From JAIOSM01 sp023143455 (lineage in GTDB: Bacteria; Desulfobacterota; Desulfobacteria; Desulfobacterales; Desulfobacteraceae), in NCBI GenBank assembly GCA_030632885.1, contig DAOVTW010000003.1, forward strand, positions 45,443 to 109,442: a stretch of 64,000 bases of DNA, read 5' to 3'. The number at the start of each line of letters is the position of its first letter. Within the stretch, counting starts at the first letter, position 1. A program made the position numbers and the translations under genes. This document shows, one piece after another, positions 37,463 to 46,093 of the stretch. Below the pieces are notes generated by a model. That model searched no databases and was not told where the DNA came from. It saw nothing but the letters and a program-made list of their open reading frames with translations.

Positions 37463-37606
37463 CTAATGATAGTCTTCATAATTTATATCAAAGACATCAC
37501 CCTTTTGAATCTTAAATGTCAAGCGCCAGTTGCCACTAATTTGAACGGTCCAAATTTCTTTAGATAATGTTACTACAGAAAGCGCAACAGCTATTCTGTT
37601 CTTACT
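37463..37606 (-). pseudogene. higB: higB/RelE-type toxin, C-terminal remnant
   Basis: The frame ending at the TAG 37465-37463 encodes EIWTVQISGNWRLTFKI and ends in NYEDYH, the standard C-terminus of HigB/RelE-family mRNA-cleaving toxins. It opens only at 37606, without a start codon, and abuts the end of lepB (37602). About half of the usual ~95 residues is missing. GGAGG of the antitoxin follows the stop. The toxin is almost certainly dead. Confidence 0.75.
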
Positions 37607-38444
37607 TTATAATTTGACCAATCCTGTTCCATCGAACTTCATTTTTCTCTTTATCCCATGACCAGTAAACAGAATAGACCTTACCTATCACATCAGATGC
37701 CTTGACAAAACCCCAAAATCTACTATCATGACTATTGTCTCTATTGTCACCCATAACAAACAATGAACCTTCTGGTACTTTGATAGAATTCATATTGTCT
37801 CTTTTTGGAATTATCCTTGAATCAGTATGTATCCCATAAGTTTCTTTAATAGGTATATCATTTATAAGAATTTTTTTATTTTTAATTTCTATTGTTTCGC
37901 CTTCAACTGCAATAATACGTTTAACAAAATCTTTTGACGGGTTTTGAGTAAAAGGGAAAACTATTAGATCAAATCTTTTCACATTGGACTTTGAGGCAAA
38001 ATCGGTTTTTACAAAAATTCGATCTCCAATTAACAAAGTTGGTTTCATGGAATCAGCAGGGATTTTATAAGCTTGAAAAATATTATTTTTAACTGTCTCT
38101 GAAAATATTGGTTGAGGTATTAAAAATATAACGAGTAATAACAAAACATACACGTACCATCTGTTATACTTTTTAGATTCATAGCTTACAGTGTTTTCTT
38201 TTGTAAGTTTAATTACATCAACTAAACAGAAAACAAAGTACATTAAACCTAATATTAAAATTACTATTAAGGATGCTATAGAAAGGAAATTCAATAATAT
38301 TAAATAGCAGATAAATACTAACAGATACTGACTAATATAAAGAACAATACCTCTTTTGGCATAGCCTGCATAAATATGACCCAATCCAATTGATAAAAAT
38401 GTAAATAAAATTGATATCCAGAGTTTTCTTGGTCTATTTTTCAA
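37602..38444 (-). CDS. lepB: signal peptidase I with N-terminal multi-TM extension
   Basis: 280 residues. Four or so hydrophobic segments occupy 1-125, more than the usual one or two, with GLGHIYAGYAKRG resembling TM2-type domains. The catalytic domain has the nucleophile Ser in ADSMKPTL, the general base Lys in KRIIAVEGE, and the box MGDNRDNSHDSR. It cleaves signal peptides of exported proteins at the membrane. It lies between the two inverted repeat copies, and its 3' end touches the toxin remnant, so it may be part of a moved segment and need not be the main signal peptidase. Confidence 0.92.
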   Translation of the reverse strand: MKNRPRKLWISILFTFLSIGLGHIYAGYAKRGIVLYISQYLLVFICYLILLNFLSIASLIVILILGLMYFVFCLVDVIKLTKENTVSYESKKYNRWYVYVLLLLVIFLIPQPIFSETVKNNIFQAYKIPADSMKPTLLIGDRIFVKTDFASKSNVKRFDLIVFPFTQNPSKDFVKRIIAVEGETIEIKNKKILINDIPIKETYGIHTDSRIIPKRDNMNSIKVPEGSLFVMGDNRDNSHDSRFWGFVKASDVIGKVYSVYWSWDKEKNEVRWNRIGQIIK

Positions 38445-38742
38445 TTACAATTCCTTATTTATTTGTGAACAGAACCCCTGGCGGGTGAGCTGCGAGGATG
38501 GCTGAAGTGGTGCAAACTAATGTTTGCGATCATCAGCCACCACAGTCAGCTCCATTGACCGAAGGATAGATAGAAATCCATATATCACCTAATATACCAT
38601 GCAATTTTTTCTACCTATCGTGATAATAGTTTTAAAACGTGGAAAAATCCATATTAATTTTTCCTTCTTTGTTGATATAATATGAAACCTTGGAAGTCAA
38701 TCTATGATTAGAATGTTTTTTCGGTATTGCGGTAGCTTGCTT
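38445..38742. other. non-coding stretch between lepB and repeat copy B
   Basis: No gene is seen. It contains the nested stem structure at 38487-38552 and a small hairpin GGAAAAAT/ATTTTTCC at 38641-38664. The remainder is AT-rich with no recognisable promoter or reading frame. Confidence 0.6.
38487..38552. other. nested three-stem hairpin structure
   Basis: Three stems are stacked on one axis: GAGCTG (38487-38492) with CAGCTC (38547-38552), TGGCTGA (38499-38505) with TCAGCCA (38533-38539), and GCAAAC (38512-38517) with GTTTGC (38522-38527) around TAAT. It is more GC-rich than its surroundings. It could be a structured RNA, a transposon end or a recombination site. I do not recognise the class. 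Confidence 0.5.
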
Positions 38743-38927
38743 GATAGAGGTTTGAAGGACTTTTTGTAGTGCATCTTTATATCTTTTGTAAAAATTCTTT
38801 GTGCAGACAGGCTAAAAATTGGCAACTGTTTGAAGCCTGAAAGGCTGAGTTTTGCCAATTTAGACTGGCAAACTTAGAATTTTCAAAAGATTTAATTTAA
38901 ACGAAAAAAGCCCTTCAAACCTCTATC
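38743..38927. repeat. long self-complementary element, copy B (inverted relative to copy A)
   Basis: 185 bases. The 23-base ends (38743-38765 and 38905-38927) are inverted with one mismatch. Read on the minus strand it aligns with copy A along its whole length. Where the copies differ in the arms, both arms have usually changed together: outer stem AGGTTTGAAGG here against AGCTTCAAAGG in A, and tip GCCT-ttc-AGGC here against GGCC-tct-GGCC in A. This co-variation says pairing is maintained. Confidence 0.85.
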
Positions 38928-38969
38928 TATTAAGATAGTTTCTGCTACAGCGTAATATTAATAGAAAAA

Positions 38970-39653
38970 TCAGTAAGGAGGCTCCCCTGGGAGTATCAAC
39001 TGTCTTGGTCCACCATTATTGCTGTTTGTCCAATCCTTATGCTTGCCAATTTTTGAATAATTATCAAGTTTATCATGCTTTGAAAGACGATCAACTATAA
39101 GATGCCATGCGCACTCTATCTCTCTGCCCAAACTAATACTTACTTCACATAATCCCTTACTAGATCCACCACATGGTCCGTTAAAAAGACTCTTAGCACA
39201 TCTTGCAACAGGACAGATACCACCTGTTAAAGCAAGAACACAATCCCCGCACCCTACACATTTTTCATTTAATATACCAGGCGCATCTAATGCACCAATA
39301 AAGGTTGTATTAAGACCTGGAATTACAGGTATATCATCAAACACATCTGCCATGGTCTGCACTCCTGCTCCACAGGCAAGAGATAAAATAGCATCAACAC
39401 CTTTAACACTTTCAAAAAAGGGCTTGAACCAGTCTTTCTCGCATTGCCTTTCCATTGAAGTGCTCTTAAACAAATATGGTCTTTTGCTTTTCTTAAAAAC
39501 ATGGGTTAAAGACTCGCTAAGTTCCCGGGCTGCTTTGTCGCCGCCTGTAAGGCTGACTGAAACACAGGTCTGGCATCCGACAACCAAAATATTTTTATAT
39601 TCTTTTACAGATTCTATAACTTCTTCAATTGGTTTATGTTCACCTACTATCAT
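38970..39653 (-). CDS. metV: MetV-type methylenetetrahydrofolate reductase C-terminal domain protein
   Basis: 227 residues. It matches the zinc and iron-sulphur MTHFR C-terminal domain: VGCQTC, ACGAGVQT, then CVGCGDCVLALTGGICPVARC and NGPCGGS near the C-terminus. In acetogens and sulphate reducers MetV pairs with MetF in the methyl branch of the Wood-Ljungdahl pathway. No metF lies in this window; instead two polyferredoxins precede it in one operon. It may serve a MetF encoded elsewhere or be an electron-transfer adaptor. Confidence 0.85.
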   Translation of the reverse strand: MIVGEHKPIEEVIESVKEYKNILVVGCQTCVSVSLTGGDKAARELSESLTHVFKKSKRPYLFKSTSMERQCEKDWFKPFFESVKGVDAILSLACGAGVQTMADVFDDIPVIPGLNTTFIGALDAPGILNEKCVGCGDCVLALTGGICPVARCAKSLFNGPCGGSSKGLCEVSISLGREIECAWHLIVDRLSKHDKLDNYSKIGKHKDWTNSNNGGPRQLILPGEPPY

Positions 39654-39675
39654 CTTATATCTCCTGTTAAGAAAC

Positions 39676-40053
39676 TTATTTTTTCGAAAGTTTTTTCCAT
39701 GTTGATACTGATTCTGACCCTTTGTGTTCAGGGCATAAAGCCTCTACAACTGCCTTGAGGTCATTTGATACTTTTTCACCAAGACTTGCCGTAAACACAG
39801 GCTCACCGCAGACCCTGCAATGAACAAGATTAAGAGAGGTTACAAGTTCAAATTCTCCGGTTATCAAATCTTTAAATTCAATCGCATCCTGGGGACAGAT
39901 TCTCCAGCAATGGCCGCATCTTGCACAAAGCGAGATATTATGTAAAATTTCACGTTTCTTTTCATTATCAAAATATTTTAATGCTGTTGCCGGACAATTT
40001 TGAACACAGGCAAGGCATCCATTACATTTTTCATTCACCTTAAAATTGGACAT
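39676..40053 (-). CDS. 4Fe-4S dicluster ferredoxin with C-terminal Cys motif
   Basis: 125 residues. Two 4Fe-4S motifs, CNGCLACVQNCP and CARCGHCWRICP, are followed by a possible additional metal site (CRVCG and a later CPEH). It probably carries electrons between the larger polyferredoxin upstream (29 bases) and MetV downstream (22 bases). Soluble, with no signal peptide. Confidence 0.9.
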   Translation of the reverse strand: MSNFKVNEKCNGCLACVQNCPATALKYFDNEKKREILHNISLCARCGHCWRICPQDAIEFKDLITGEFELVTSLNLVHCRVCGEPVFTASLGEKVSNDLKAVVEALCPEHKGSESVSTWKKLSKK

Positions 40054-40082
40054 TTTAATTACGTCTCCTTAAAAACAATGCA

Positions 40083-40577
40083 TTATGTTCTACCAAGCCA
40101 TGCAATTTTTCTGGCAGCATTGTACATATTGGGATATTTGAGCATTTCAAAATCTAAATATTCAAGAGCTTTAGGCTCACATACTTTTACACATTCAGGG
40201 TCACCTGCACAAAGATCACACTTATAGGATTTCCCTCTTTTTTTATCAATTTTCATTGCTCCAAAAGGACATGCCTGTACACACATCCCACAACCAACAC
40301 ATTTTTGACGATCTATTAAAACCCTGTCTATTTCTTCATCTTTGTAAATAGCCTCTTTTGGGCATACAGCAAGACATGGCGGGTTTTCACATTGTTTACA
40401 GGCAACAGGAAAGAAAAAATCATCCTCTGATTCTTCTGACTTAAGTTTTTCTCTCATAATACGAATGCATGATAACCCAGGACTTGTTAATGTGGAACGA
40501 GAATCAATACAGGCAGTTTCACAATCCTTGCAATTATTGCATTTTTCCGGATGAACGACTAAGGTTTTAGGTTCCAT
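40083..40577 (-). CDS. polyferredoxin (four 4Fe-4S clusters, HycB/CooF-like)
   Basis: 164 residues with four cysteine clusters: CNNCKDCETAC, CKQCENPPCLAVCP, CVGCGMCVQACP and CDLCAGDPECVKVC. This pattern is that of HycB/CooF-type electron-transfer subunits, often found beside aldehyde ferredoxin oxidoreductase, hydrogenase or CO dehydrogenase, none of which is here. It is first gene of the metV operon. Confidence 0.92.
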   Translation of the reverse strand: MEPKTLVVHPEKCNNCKDCETACIDSRSTLTSPGLSCIRIMREKLKSEESEDDFFFPVACKQCENPPCLAVCPKEAIYKDEEIDRVLIDRQKCVGCGMCVQACPFGAMKIDKKRGKSYKCDLCAGDPECVKVCEPKALEYLDFEMLKYPNMYNAARKIAWLGRT

Positions 40578-40798
40578 TTCAGCAATTTCCGTTATCTATA
40601 AATAATTAATCAATATTAATTGCACCTTCACTATCATGAACACAACAACTAATCTACTATAATATAATATGCCTATTCTGTGGTCAACGATTTTTTTTAT
40701 TACTTACAAAAATGACGTTCGGTATAGTTTGCAACGGTTTCAAAAGGTACAATATATAATTTAACCTTAAAACAAAGGTGTTCAGCATAATGAACAGG

Positions 40799-41614
40799 CT
40801 ATATCACTTCATTCATACTGCCTGAACGATATCCCTGCAAATCCAGAGTAATATATTTAAAACCTAATTCCTTAAGCTTTTTCACTATCATTATTTTATT
40901 GGATGAAATTATATCAATTTCATTTTGTGGCACTTCTATTCGGGCAATATCCCCATGGTGCCTGACTCTTGAGTCACTAACCCCAAAACCAAATAAAAAG
41001 TTCTCAGCCTCTTCAATTTGAGTTAATTTCTTTATATCAATCTCATTACCATAGGGTATTCTTGACGCAAGGCAAGTGGTTGACGGCATATTCCAATTTG
41101 GCAACCCTAAATATTTAGCAATTTGAGGAATTTCAGGCTTACCAATACCTGCTTTTTGAAGAGGAAAAACAATACCTGCCTCTTTCAAAGCTGTTATACC
41201 GGGTCGATGTTCATTTTGATCTGATTTATTAACGCCATATGCAATATTTTTAATCCCATGTTCCAGGACGATTTCCTCAATTAGATATATTTCTCCATTT
41301 TTACAGTGGTAACAGCGATTTTCAGAATTCTCAATAAAGACTGGATCATCAAGTTTTGAATGTTTAATAATAATATGTTTAATACCAATCTCTTTTGCTA
41401 TTCTTTTGGAAAACACCAGGGCTTTTTGAGTAAAAACATCTGAATCAAATGTAACAGCAATTGCTTTATTTTTTAGTCCCTCATAGGCAACCTTTGCAAG
41501 GAGAGAAGAGTCAATACCTCCGGAAAATGCAATAGCCATTGCATTTTTTGACTTGATAATTTTTTTTAATTTTTCTAATTTTTCTTTAATTTCATTAATA
41601 TCAAATTGCCTCAT
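40799..41614 (-). CDS. larE: LarE-type ATP-dependent sacrificial sulphur transferase
   Basis: 271 residues. The PP-loop FSGGIDSSLLAK adenylates the substrate. RCYHCK and the Cys in STTCLASRIPYG match LarE, where that second cysteine donates sulphur to the nickel-pincer nucleotide cofactor (for lactate racemase and related enzymes). LarB, LarC and a LarA homologue are not in this window. Confidence 0.92.
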   Translation of the reverse strand: MRQFDINEIKEKLEKLKKIIKSKNAMAIAFSGGIDSSLLAKVAYEGLKNKAIAVTFDSDVFTQKALVFSKRIAKEIGIKHIIIKHSKLDDPVFIENSENRCYHCKNGEIYLIEEIVLEHGIKNIAYGVNKSDQNEHRPGITALKEAGIVFPLQKAGIGKPEIPQIAKYLGLPNWNMPSTTCLASRIPYGNEIDIKKLTQIEEAENFLFGFGVSDSRVRHHGDIARIEVPQNEIDIISSNKIMIVKKLKELGFKYITLDLQGYRSGSMNEVI

Positions 41615-41735
41615 TTATTCTAAACCCATATAAAATTATTGTTATTCATAAAGCCTCATACAGTATATCCTAGCTAAAAACAATAACAACTATAATACTT
41701 TCGAGCATCAATCCGCGAAAATGCCTTACACTCTA

Positions 41736-41764
41736 TTGACTTGAATAACAAATTCAATTAGAAT
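41736..41764 (+). promoter_or_regulatory. sigma-70 promoter candidate for the four-receiver kinase
   Basis: TTGACT (41736-41741), 17-base spacer, TAGAAT (41759-41764): each element differs from consensus at one position. Transcription would start near 41771, about 50 bases before the TTG start codon. Confidence 0.5.
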
Positions 41765-41822
41765 TAATAAATTATCAATAAAATTGCTTCTTACTAACGA
41801 ATTACATTATTAGGTTCATGTT

Positions 41823-44633
41823 TTGAACAAAACACTAAATCCTACAATTCTTGTTGTTGATGACTCAGGTTTTATTCGTTCAACTGTCCAAAAAGCATTA
41901 GAAGGTGAAAACCTGACCGTATTCACTGCTTCAGATGGCAAAAAAGCCCTTGATTTCCTTATATCTTCTGAGACCCCAGAAATCGATATTATTCTTACTG
42001 ATTTAAATATGCCTGTTATGGATGGTGCAGAACTATGCATTGAAATAAGGAAAAGAATAGAGCTTAAATCAAAACCTGTTATCTTTCTTACATCCCAGTC
42101 TGGCTCGGAAACTGAAAATAAACTTTTCCAAATCGGTGCAACTGATTTTCTTGTAAAACCTTTTATTAAAGAATTGCTTGTTGCAAGAATTCTTGTGCAT
42201 CTTGAAAGTCAAATGTCCAAAAGGTATCTTGAGGGCGAGATAAACAAGCAGACTGTTCATTTAAGGCATGCCAAGGAGGATGCAGAAGCTGCCAATATTG
42301 CAAAAAGTGAATTTCTTGCAAATATGAGCCACGAAATACGTACTCCCATGAATGGTGTTATTGGCATGGCAGACCTTATACTTGACACAAACCTTGATTC
42401 TGAACAACAAGATTTTGCATATTCAATCAAACAAAGCGCTGAATCTTTATTGACGATTATAAATGATATCCTTGATTTCTCTAAAATTGAAGCAGGCAAG
42501 CTTGAGCTTGAATCAATAGATCTGGATTTAAGAAAAACAGTCTATGATATCGGACAACTCATGGCTACAAAAGCCCAGGAAAAAGGAATTGAGTTTATTT
42601 GTTTAATTCAGAATGACGTTCCAAATTTTCTAAAAGGCGATCCAGGGAGACTTCGCCAGATTCTAATAAATCTTTCCGGAAACAGTGTAAAATTTGTTGA
42701 AAAAGGCGAGGTTCTGATAAGAATTTCCCTCGATAAAGAGACAAATACCCATGCTTTTTTAAAATTTGAGGTTATTGATACTGGTATTGGAATTTCAAAA
42801 AGCCAACAAAACAAACTTTTCAAGTCTTTTTCCCAGGCTGATGCATCCACAACACGTAAATATGGTGGCACTGGGCTTGGGCTTACTATTTCAAAACAAT
42901 TATCCAAGTTAATGAATGGAGAAATAGGAGTTGAGAGCGAACAAGGTAAGGGTTCTATTTTCTGGTTCACTGCAAGATTAGAAAAATTACCTGATAATCC
43001 AAAACAAAGCCAAAACAAACAAATTTTAAGAAGATTAAAAGGACTAAACTGCCTTATAGTTGATGAAAATAGCTCCAGCAGACTCTCTTTAACTCAAATT
43101 CTTAAATCTTTTGGATGCAATTGCAAGGATGTTTCAACCAAACCTGATGCTTTAAAAGCTCTTTTAAATGCCCATTCTGATAAGCTCCCCTTTGATACAG
43201 TATTTATTGATATGAGAATGGATAAAACCGATTCTGATGACTCTCTTTCAAAGAAAATTAAATCAAATTCTCTTATTAAATATACACACCTGGTTCTTAT
43301 GAGTTATGCAACAGACAAGCTGAAACTATCAATCCTTGAAAAAAATGGGTTTAGCTCACAAATTTCAAAACCTGTTTATGATCTGAATATCCTTGAATGT
43401 TTAAACCAAAAATATGGCCTTGTTACTGAAACAAAAGATGTTGAAACAAGATTTGGTCTCGAAGAAAAAAATGCTACAGGTTCAGTCTCCACTACAGTCT
43501 TAAATATCCTATTAGCCGAAGACAATAAAATGAATCAAAAAGTTGCAATTAATATGCTTAAAAAGATTGGTCATTCCTACAAGATTGCTGAGAATGGCAA
43601 AAAAGCTGTTGAAGAATTTAAAAACAATAAATATGATCTTATTCTAATGGATGGACAGATGCCTGAAATGGACGGATTCGAGGCAACAAGACAAATCAGG
43701 AAAATTGAAAAAAATTCAAAGGACTCCAAACACATTCCTATTATCGCACTTACTGCCAACGCAATGAAGGGAGACAGAGAACGATTCATTGAAGCTGGCA
43801 TGGATGATTACCTCACAAAGCCGGTTAAGCGTGAAGCCCTTGCCAAAGCGATTTCAGCATTTATAGAGACTGACAGTAAAAAAGAGGTTGAAAAAGATGA
43901 AATAATAGATCTTAATGAAGTAATTCAAATAGTTAATGGTAATAAGGAACTTATCAAAGAATGCTTTGACGATTTTGTTCAACATTATTTACAAGAACTT
44001 GTCAAAATTGAAGACACTATCAAGGGCAAAGATTCTTCTAAATCCCTGCAACTTCTTGAGGGCTTTAGGGACTGGGTAAAAAATCTTGCTTCAAAACCCA
44101 TTATGGATGCTGCTTTCTGCCTTGAACGGGCAATAAAGGCAGACAACTCAGAAAAAATTGCTACTGAATTTAATAACCTTAGCAAAAGGTGTGAAAAATT
44201 ACAGGATTTTATTATCAGATATTCTGTTAAAAACCTTTTTATGAAATTTTTAATTGTGGATGATGAATTTGTAAGCCGGAAAAAAACAGCTAAAATATTA
44301 TCCAAATATGGCGAGTGTAACATGGCCATAAATGGATTAGAAGCTTTAAATGCTGTCTACAGATCATACAAAGCAAACACACCCTATAGCCTCATTTTTC
44401 TGGATATTAACATGCCTGATATAAGCGGAATTAAAGTAGTCGAGAATATCCGGAAATGGGAAGACTCACAAGTAATAAGTATTAAAGACCGGGTAAAAAT
44501 AGTTATGCTTTCTGCAGACGATTCCTCCCAAACAATGACATCTTCATTTATGGAAGGATGTGAATCTTATATTATCAAGCCTATTAATAAAGAAAAAATT
44601 ACCAAAGCCTTTAAAAAAGTCGGGTATATTTAA
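41823..44633 (+). CDS. hybrid histidine kinase REC-HisKA-HATPase-REC-REC-HPt(degenerate)-REC
   Basis: 936 residues, TTG start; the nearby upstream ATG (41818) is out of frame and stops at once. Receiver 1 (about 8-125) has ILTDLNMPVMDG. The kinase core has His near 170 in MSHEIRTPMNG and G box GLGLTI. Receiver 2 (about 405-520) keeps an Asp (FIDMRM) but lacks the following proline. Receiver 3 (about 563-685) is canonical (LMDGQMPEMDG). Residues 695-805 have HPt length and helix pattern but no histidine at the H-x-x-K-G site. Receiver 4 (810-936) is intact (FLDINMPDISG) and begins at an internal Met, as if a separate gene had been fused. Soluble. Confidence 0.92.
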   Translation: MNKTLNPTILVVDDSGFIRSTVQKALEGENLTVFTASDGKKALDFLISSETPEIDIILTDLNMPVMDGAELCIEIRKRIELKSKPVIFLTSQSGSETENKLFQIGATDFLVKPFIKELLVARILVHLESQMSKRYLEGEINKQTVHLRHAKEDAEAANIAKSEFLANMSHEIRTPMNGVIGMADLILDTNLDSEQQDFAYSIKQSAESLLTIINDILDFSKIEAGKLELESIDLDLRKTVYDIGQLMATKAQEKGIEFICLIQNDVPNFLKGDPGRLRQILINLSGNSVKFVEKGEVLIRISLDKETNTHAFLKFEVIDTGIGISKSQQNKLFKSFSQADASTTRKYGGTGLGLTISKQLSKLMNGEIGVESEQGKGSIFWFTARLEKLPDNPKQSQNKQILRRLKGLNCLIVDENSSSRLSLTQILKSFGCNCKDVSTKPDALKALLNAHSDKLPFDTVFIDMRMDKTDSDDSLSKKIKSNSLIKYTHLVLMSYATDKLKLSILEKNGFSSQISKPVYDLNILECLNQKYGLVTETKDVETRFGLEEKNATGSVSTTVLNILLAEDNKMNQKVAINMLKKIGHSYKIAENGKKAVEEFKNNKYDLILMDGQMPEMDGFEATRQIRKIEKNSKDSKHIPIIALTANAMKGDRERFIEAGMDDYLTKPVKREALAKAISAFIETDSKKEVEKDEIIDLNEVIQIVNGNKELIKECFDDFVQHYLQELVKIEDTIKGKDSSKSLQLLEGFRDWVKNLASKPIMDAAFCLERAIKADNSEKIATEFNNLSKRCEKLQDFIIRYSVKNLFMKFLIVDDEFVSRKKTAKILSKYGECNMAINGLEALNAVYRSYKANTPYSLIFLDINMPDISGIKVVENIRKWEDSQVISIKDRVKIVMLSADDSSQTMTSSFMEGCESYIIKPINKEKITKAFKKVGYI

Positions 44634-44723
44634 ATTCAAATTTGATATATGGATTGATTTTTCTTTAAAAAATGAACATACTATATTGCTTTATAAATTT
44701 TATAATTAAAGAGAAATCAATAT

Positions 44724-45548
44724 ATGAAAAAAATCGGGCTTGTTATTAAAAATGATCCTGAAGCTCAAAAAAGAGCTGAAGAGATAAAAACACGACTTGG
44801 TGAACAATGCGTTGTTATTAATGTTAATGGTTCTGACAAATCAGAAGTTCCAACTGACCTTTTCGCTATTGTAGTACTTGGCGGTGACGGAACTTTTTTA
44901 AGTGTTGCACGCTTTATTGAAAATAATGATATCCCTTTGATGGGAATTAAATTTGGAGAAGTTGGTTTTCTTGCAGAAACACTTGAGGACAAACTTTTTC
45001 ATGCGTTAGATGCACTTTTAAATGGGCAATTCAGTATTGTAACAAGAGAACGCCTCACAGTTACTGTAAAACGAGATAATAAAATTAAAACTTCTGTTGA
45101 TGTGTTAAATGATGCTGTGATTAATAAGTCTGCCCTGTCTAGGCTTGCCTCCTGTGCTGTATATATTGACTCAAAATATATCACAACTTATAGAGCTGAT
45201 GGTCTAATTGTAAGCACTCCAACAGGCTCCACCGCATATTCTCTGGCAGCAGGAGGACCTGTGATTCATCCTGATGTACCAGGCATTATTCTAACCCCGA
45301 TTTGCCCTTTTACTTTAACAAACCGCCCTATTATTATCCCTGATTCTGTATCAATTGAGATAAGACTTGAAGGCAACCCTTCTGATATTCTCTTAACTTT
45401 TGATGGTCAGGAGGGCGTAGCAATAGATTCCATGGATAGAATTCATTTGAAAAAAAGTAAAAATCCTATAAAAATGATATCTCTCAATGACCAGAACTAT
45501 TTTGATGTACTAAAAGCCCGGCTCATGTGGAGCGGGGGCAGAAGTTAA
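44724..45548 (+). CDS. nadK: NAD kinase
   Basis: 274 residues. It has GGDGTFLSVAR (ATP/NAD site), the NDAVI motif, and VSTPTGSTAYSLAAGGPV, all standard for NAD kinase, which makes NADP from NAD and ATP. AAAGAG lies upstream of the ATG. Its end converges with leuD nine bases away. Confidence 0.96.
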   Translation: MKKIGLVIKNDPEAQKRAEEIKTRLGEQCVVINVNGSDKSEVPTDLFAIVVLGGDGTFLSVARFIENNDIPLMGIKFGEVGFLAETLEDKLFHALDALLNGQFSIVTRERLTVTVKRDNKIKTSVDVLNDAVINKSALSRLASCAVYIDSKYITTYRADGLIVSTPTGSTAYSLAAGGPVIHPDVPGIILTPICPFTLTNRPIIIPDSVSIEIRLEGNPSDILLTFDGQEGVAIDSMDRIHLKKSKNPIKMISLNDQNYFDVLKARLMWSGGRS

Positions 45549-45557
45549 CAAGCCTTC

Positions 45558-46082
45558 TCAATAGTTATTGTCTGCATATTCAACCCACCCGCCTGAGAAA
45601 ATAAGTTCTTGCTCAAACCTTGATATTTCAAATTCTATCTTTTCTTTCTTTGTTTTAGATTCAATAAAAATGACACAATTTTTTATATCAATTTCAATGT
45701 TGGTTGCTTTTGAATTGTATTTATCAAAAATATAATCAATGGTTTTGTGAGGTAATTCAATTGCTGCCATACCGCAATTAAACATATTCTGCTGAAATAT
45801 TCTAGCAAAACTCTGGGCAATAACAGCATTATAACCATTTACTTCAAGTGCCCATGGAGCATGCTCCCGGGATGACCCACAACCAAAATTAGCCCTCGTA
45901 ATAATTATTGAATTCTCATCAATATCGTTGTCAGTATTAAAACCTTCTAAGTTAAGATCTTCCATTAAATATGGCTTTAGCGCCTCTTTTGTATTTTCTG
46001 TTAAATATTTAGCAGGGATAATTTCATCGGTATTTATATCTGATCTGTCTAAAAAAAGAACTTTTCCTTTAAATTCTTTCAT
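45558..46082 (-). CDS. leuD: 3-isopropylmalate dehydratase small subunit
   Basis: 174 residues, swivel domain of the aconitase superfamily: FLDRSDINTDEIIPAKYL near the N-terminus and FGCGSSREHAPWAL. It pairs with LeuC to isomerise 2- and 3-isopropylmalate in leucine synthesis. AAGGAGC precedes the start, 11 bases after leuC. A related activity (methylmalate or homoaconitate dehydratase) cannot be excluded. Confidence 0.9.
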   Translation of the reverse strand: MKEFKGKVLFLDRSDINTDEIIPAKYLTENTKEALKPYLMEDLNLEGFNTDNDIDENSIIITRANFGCGSSREHAPWALEVNGYNAVIAQSFARIFQQNMFNCGMAAIELPHKTIDYIFDKYNSKATNIEIDIKNCVIFIESKTKKEKIEFEISRFEQELIFSGGWVEYADNNY

Positions 46083-46093
46083 TGCTTTGCTCC

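Noticed and set aside
44641..44723. Promoter before nadK (TTGATT with CATACT)
   Set aside because: The -10 match is poor and other AT-rich alternatives are equally good, so no single promoter can be supported.
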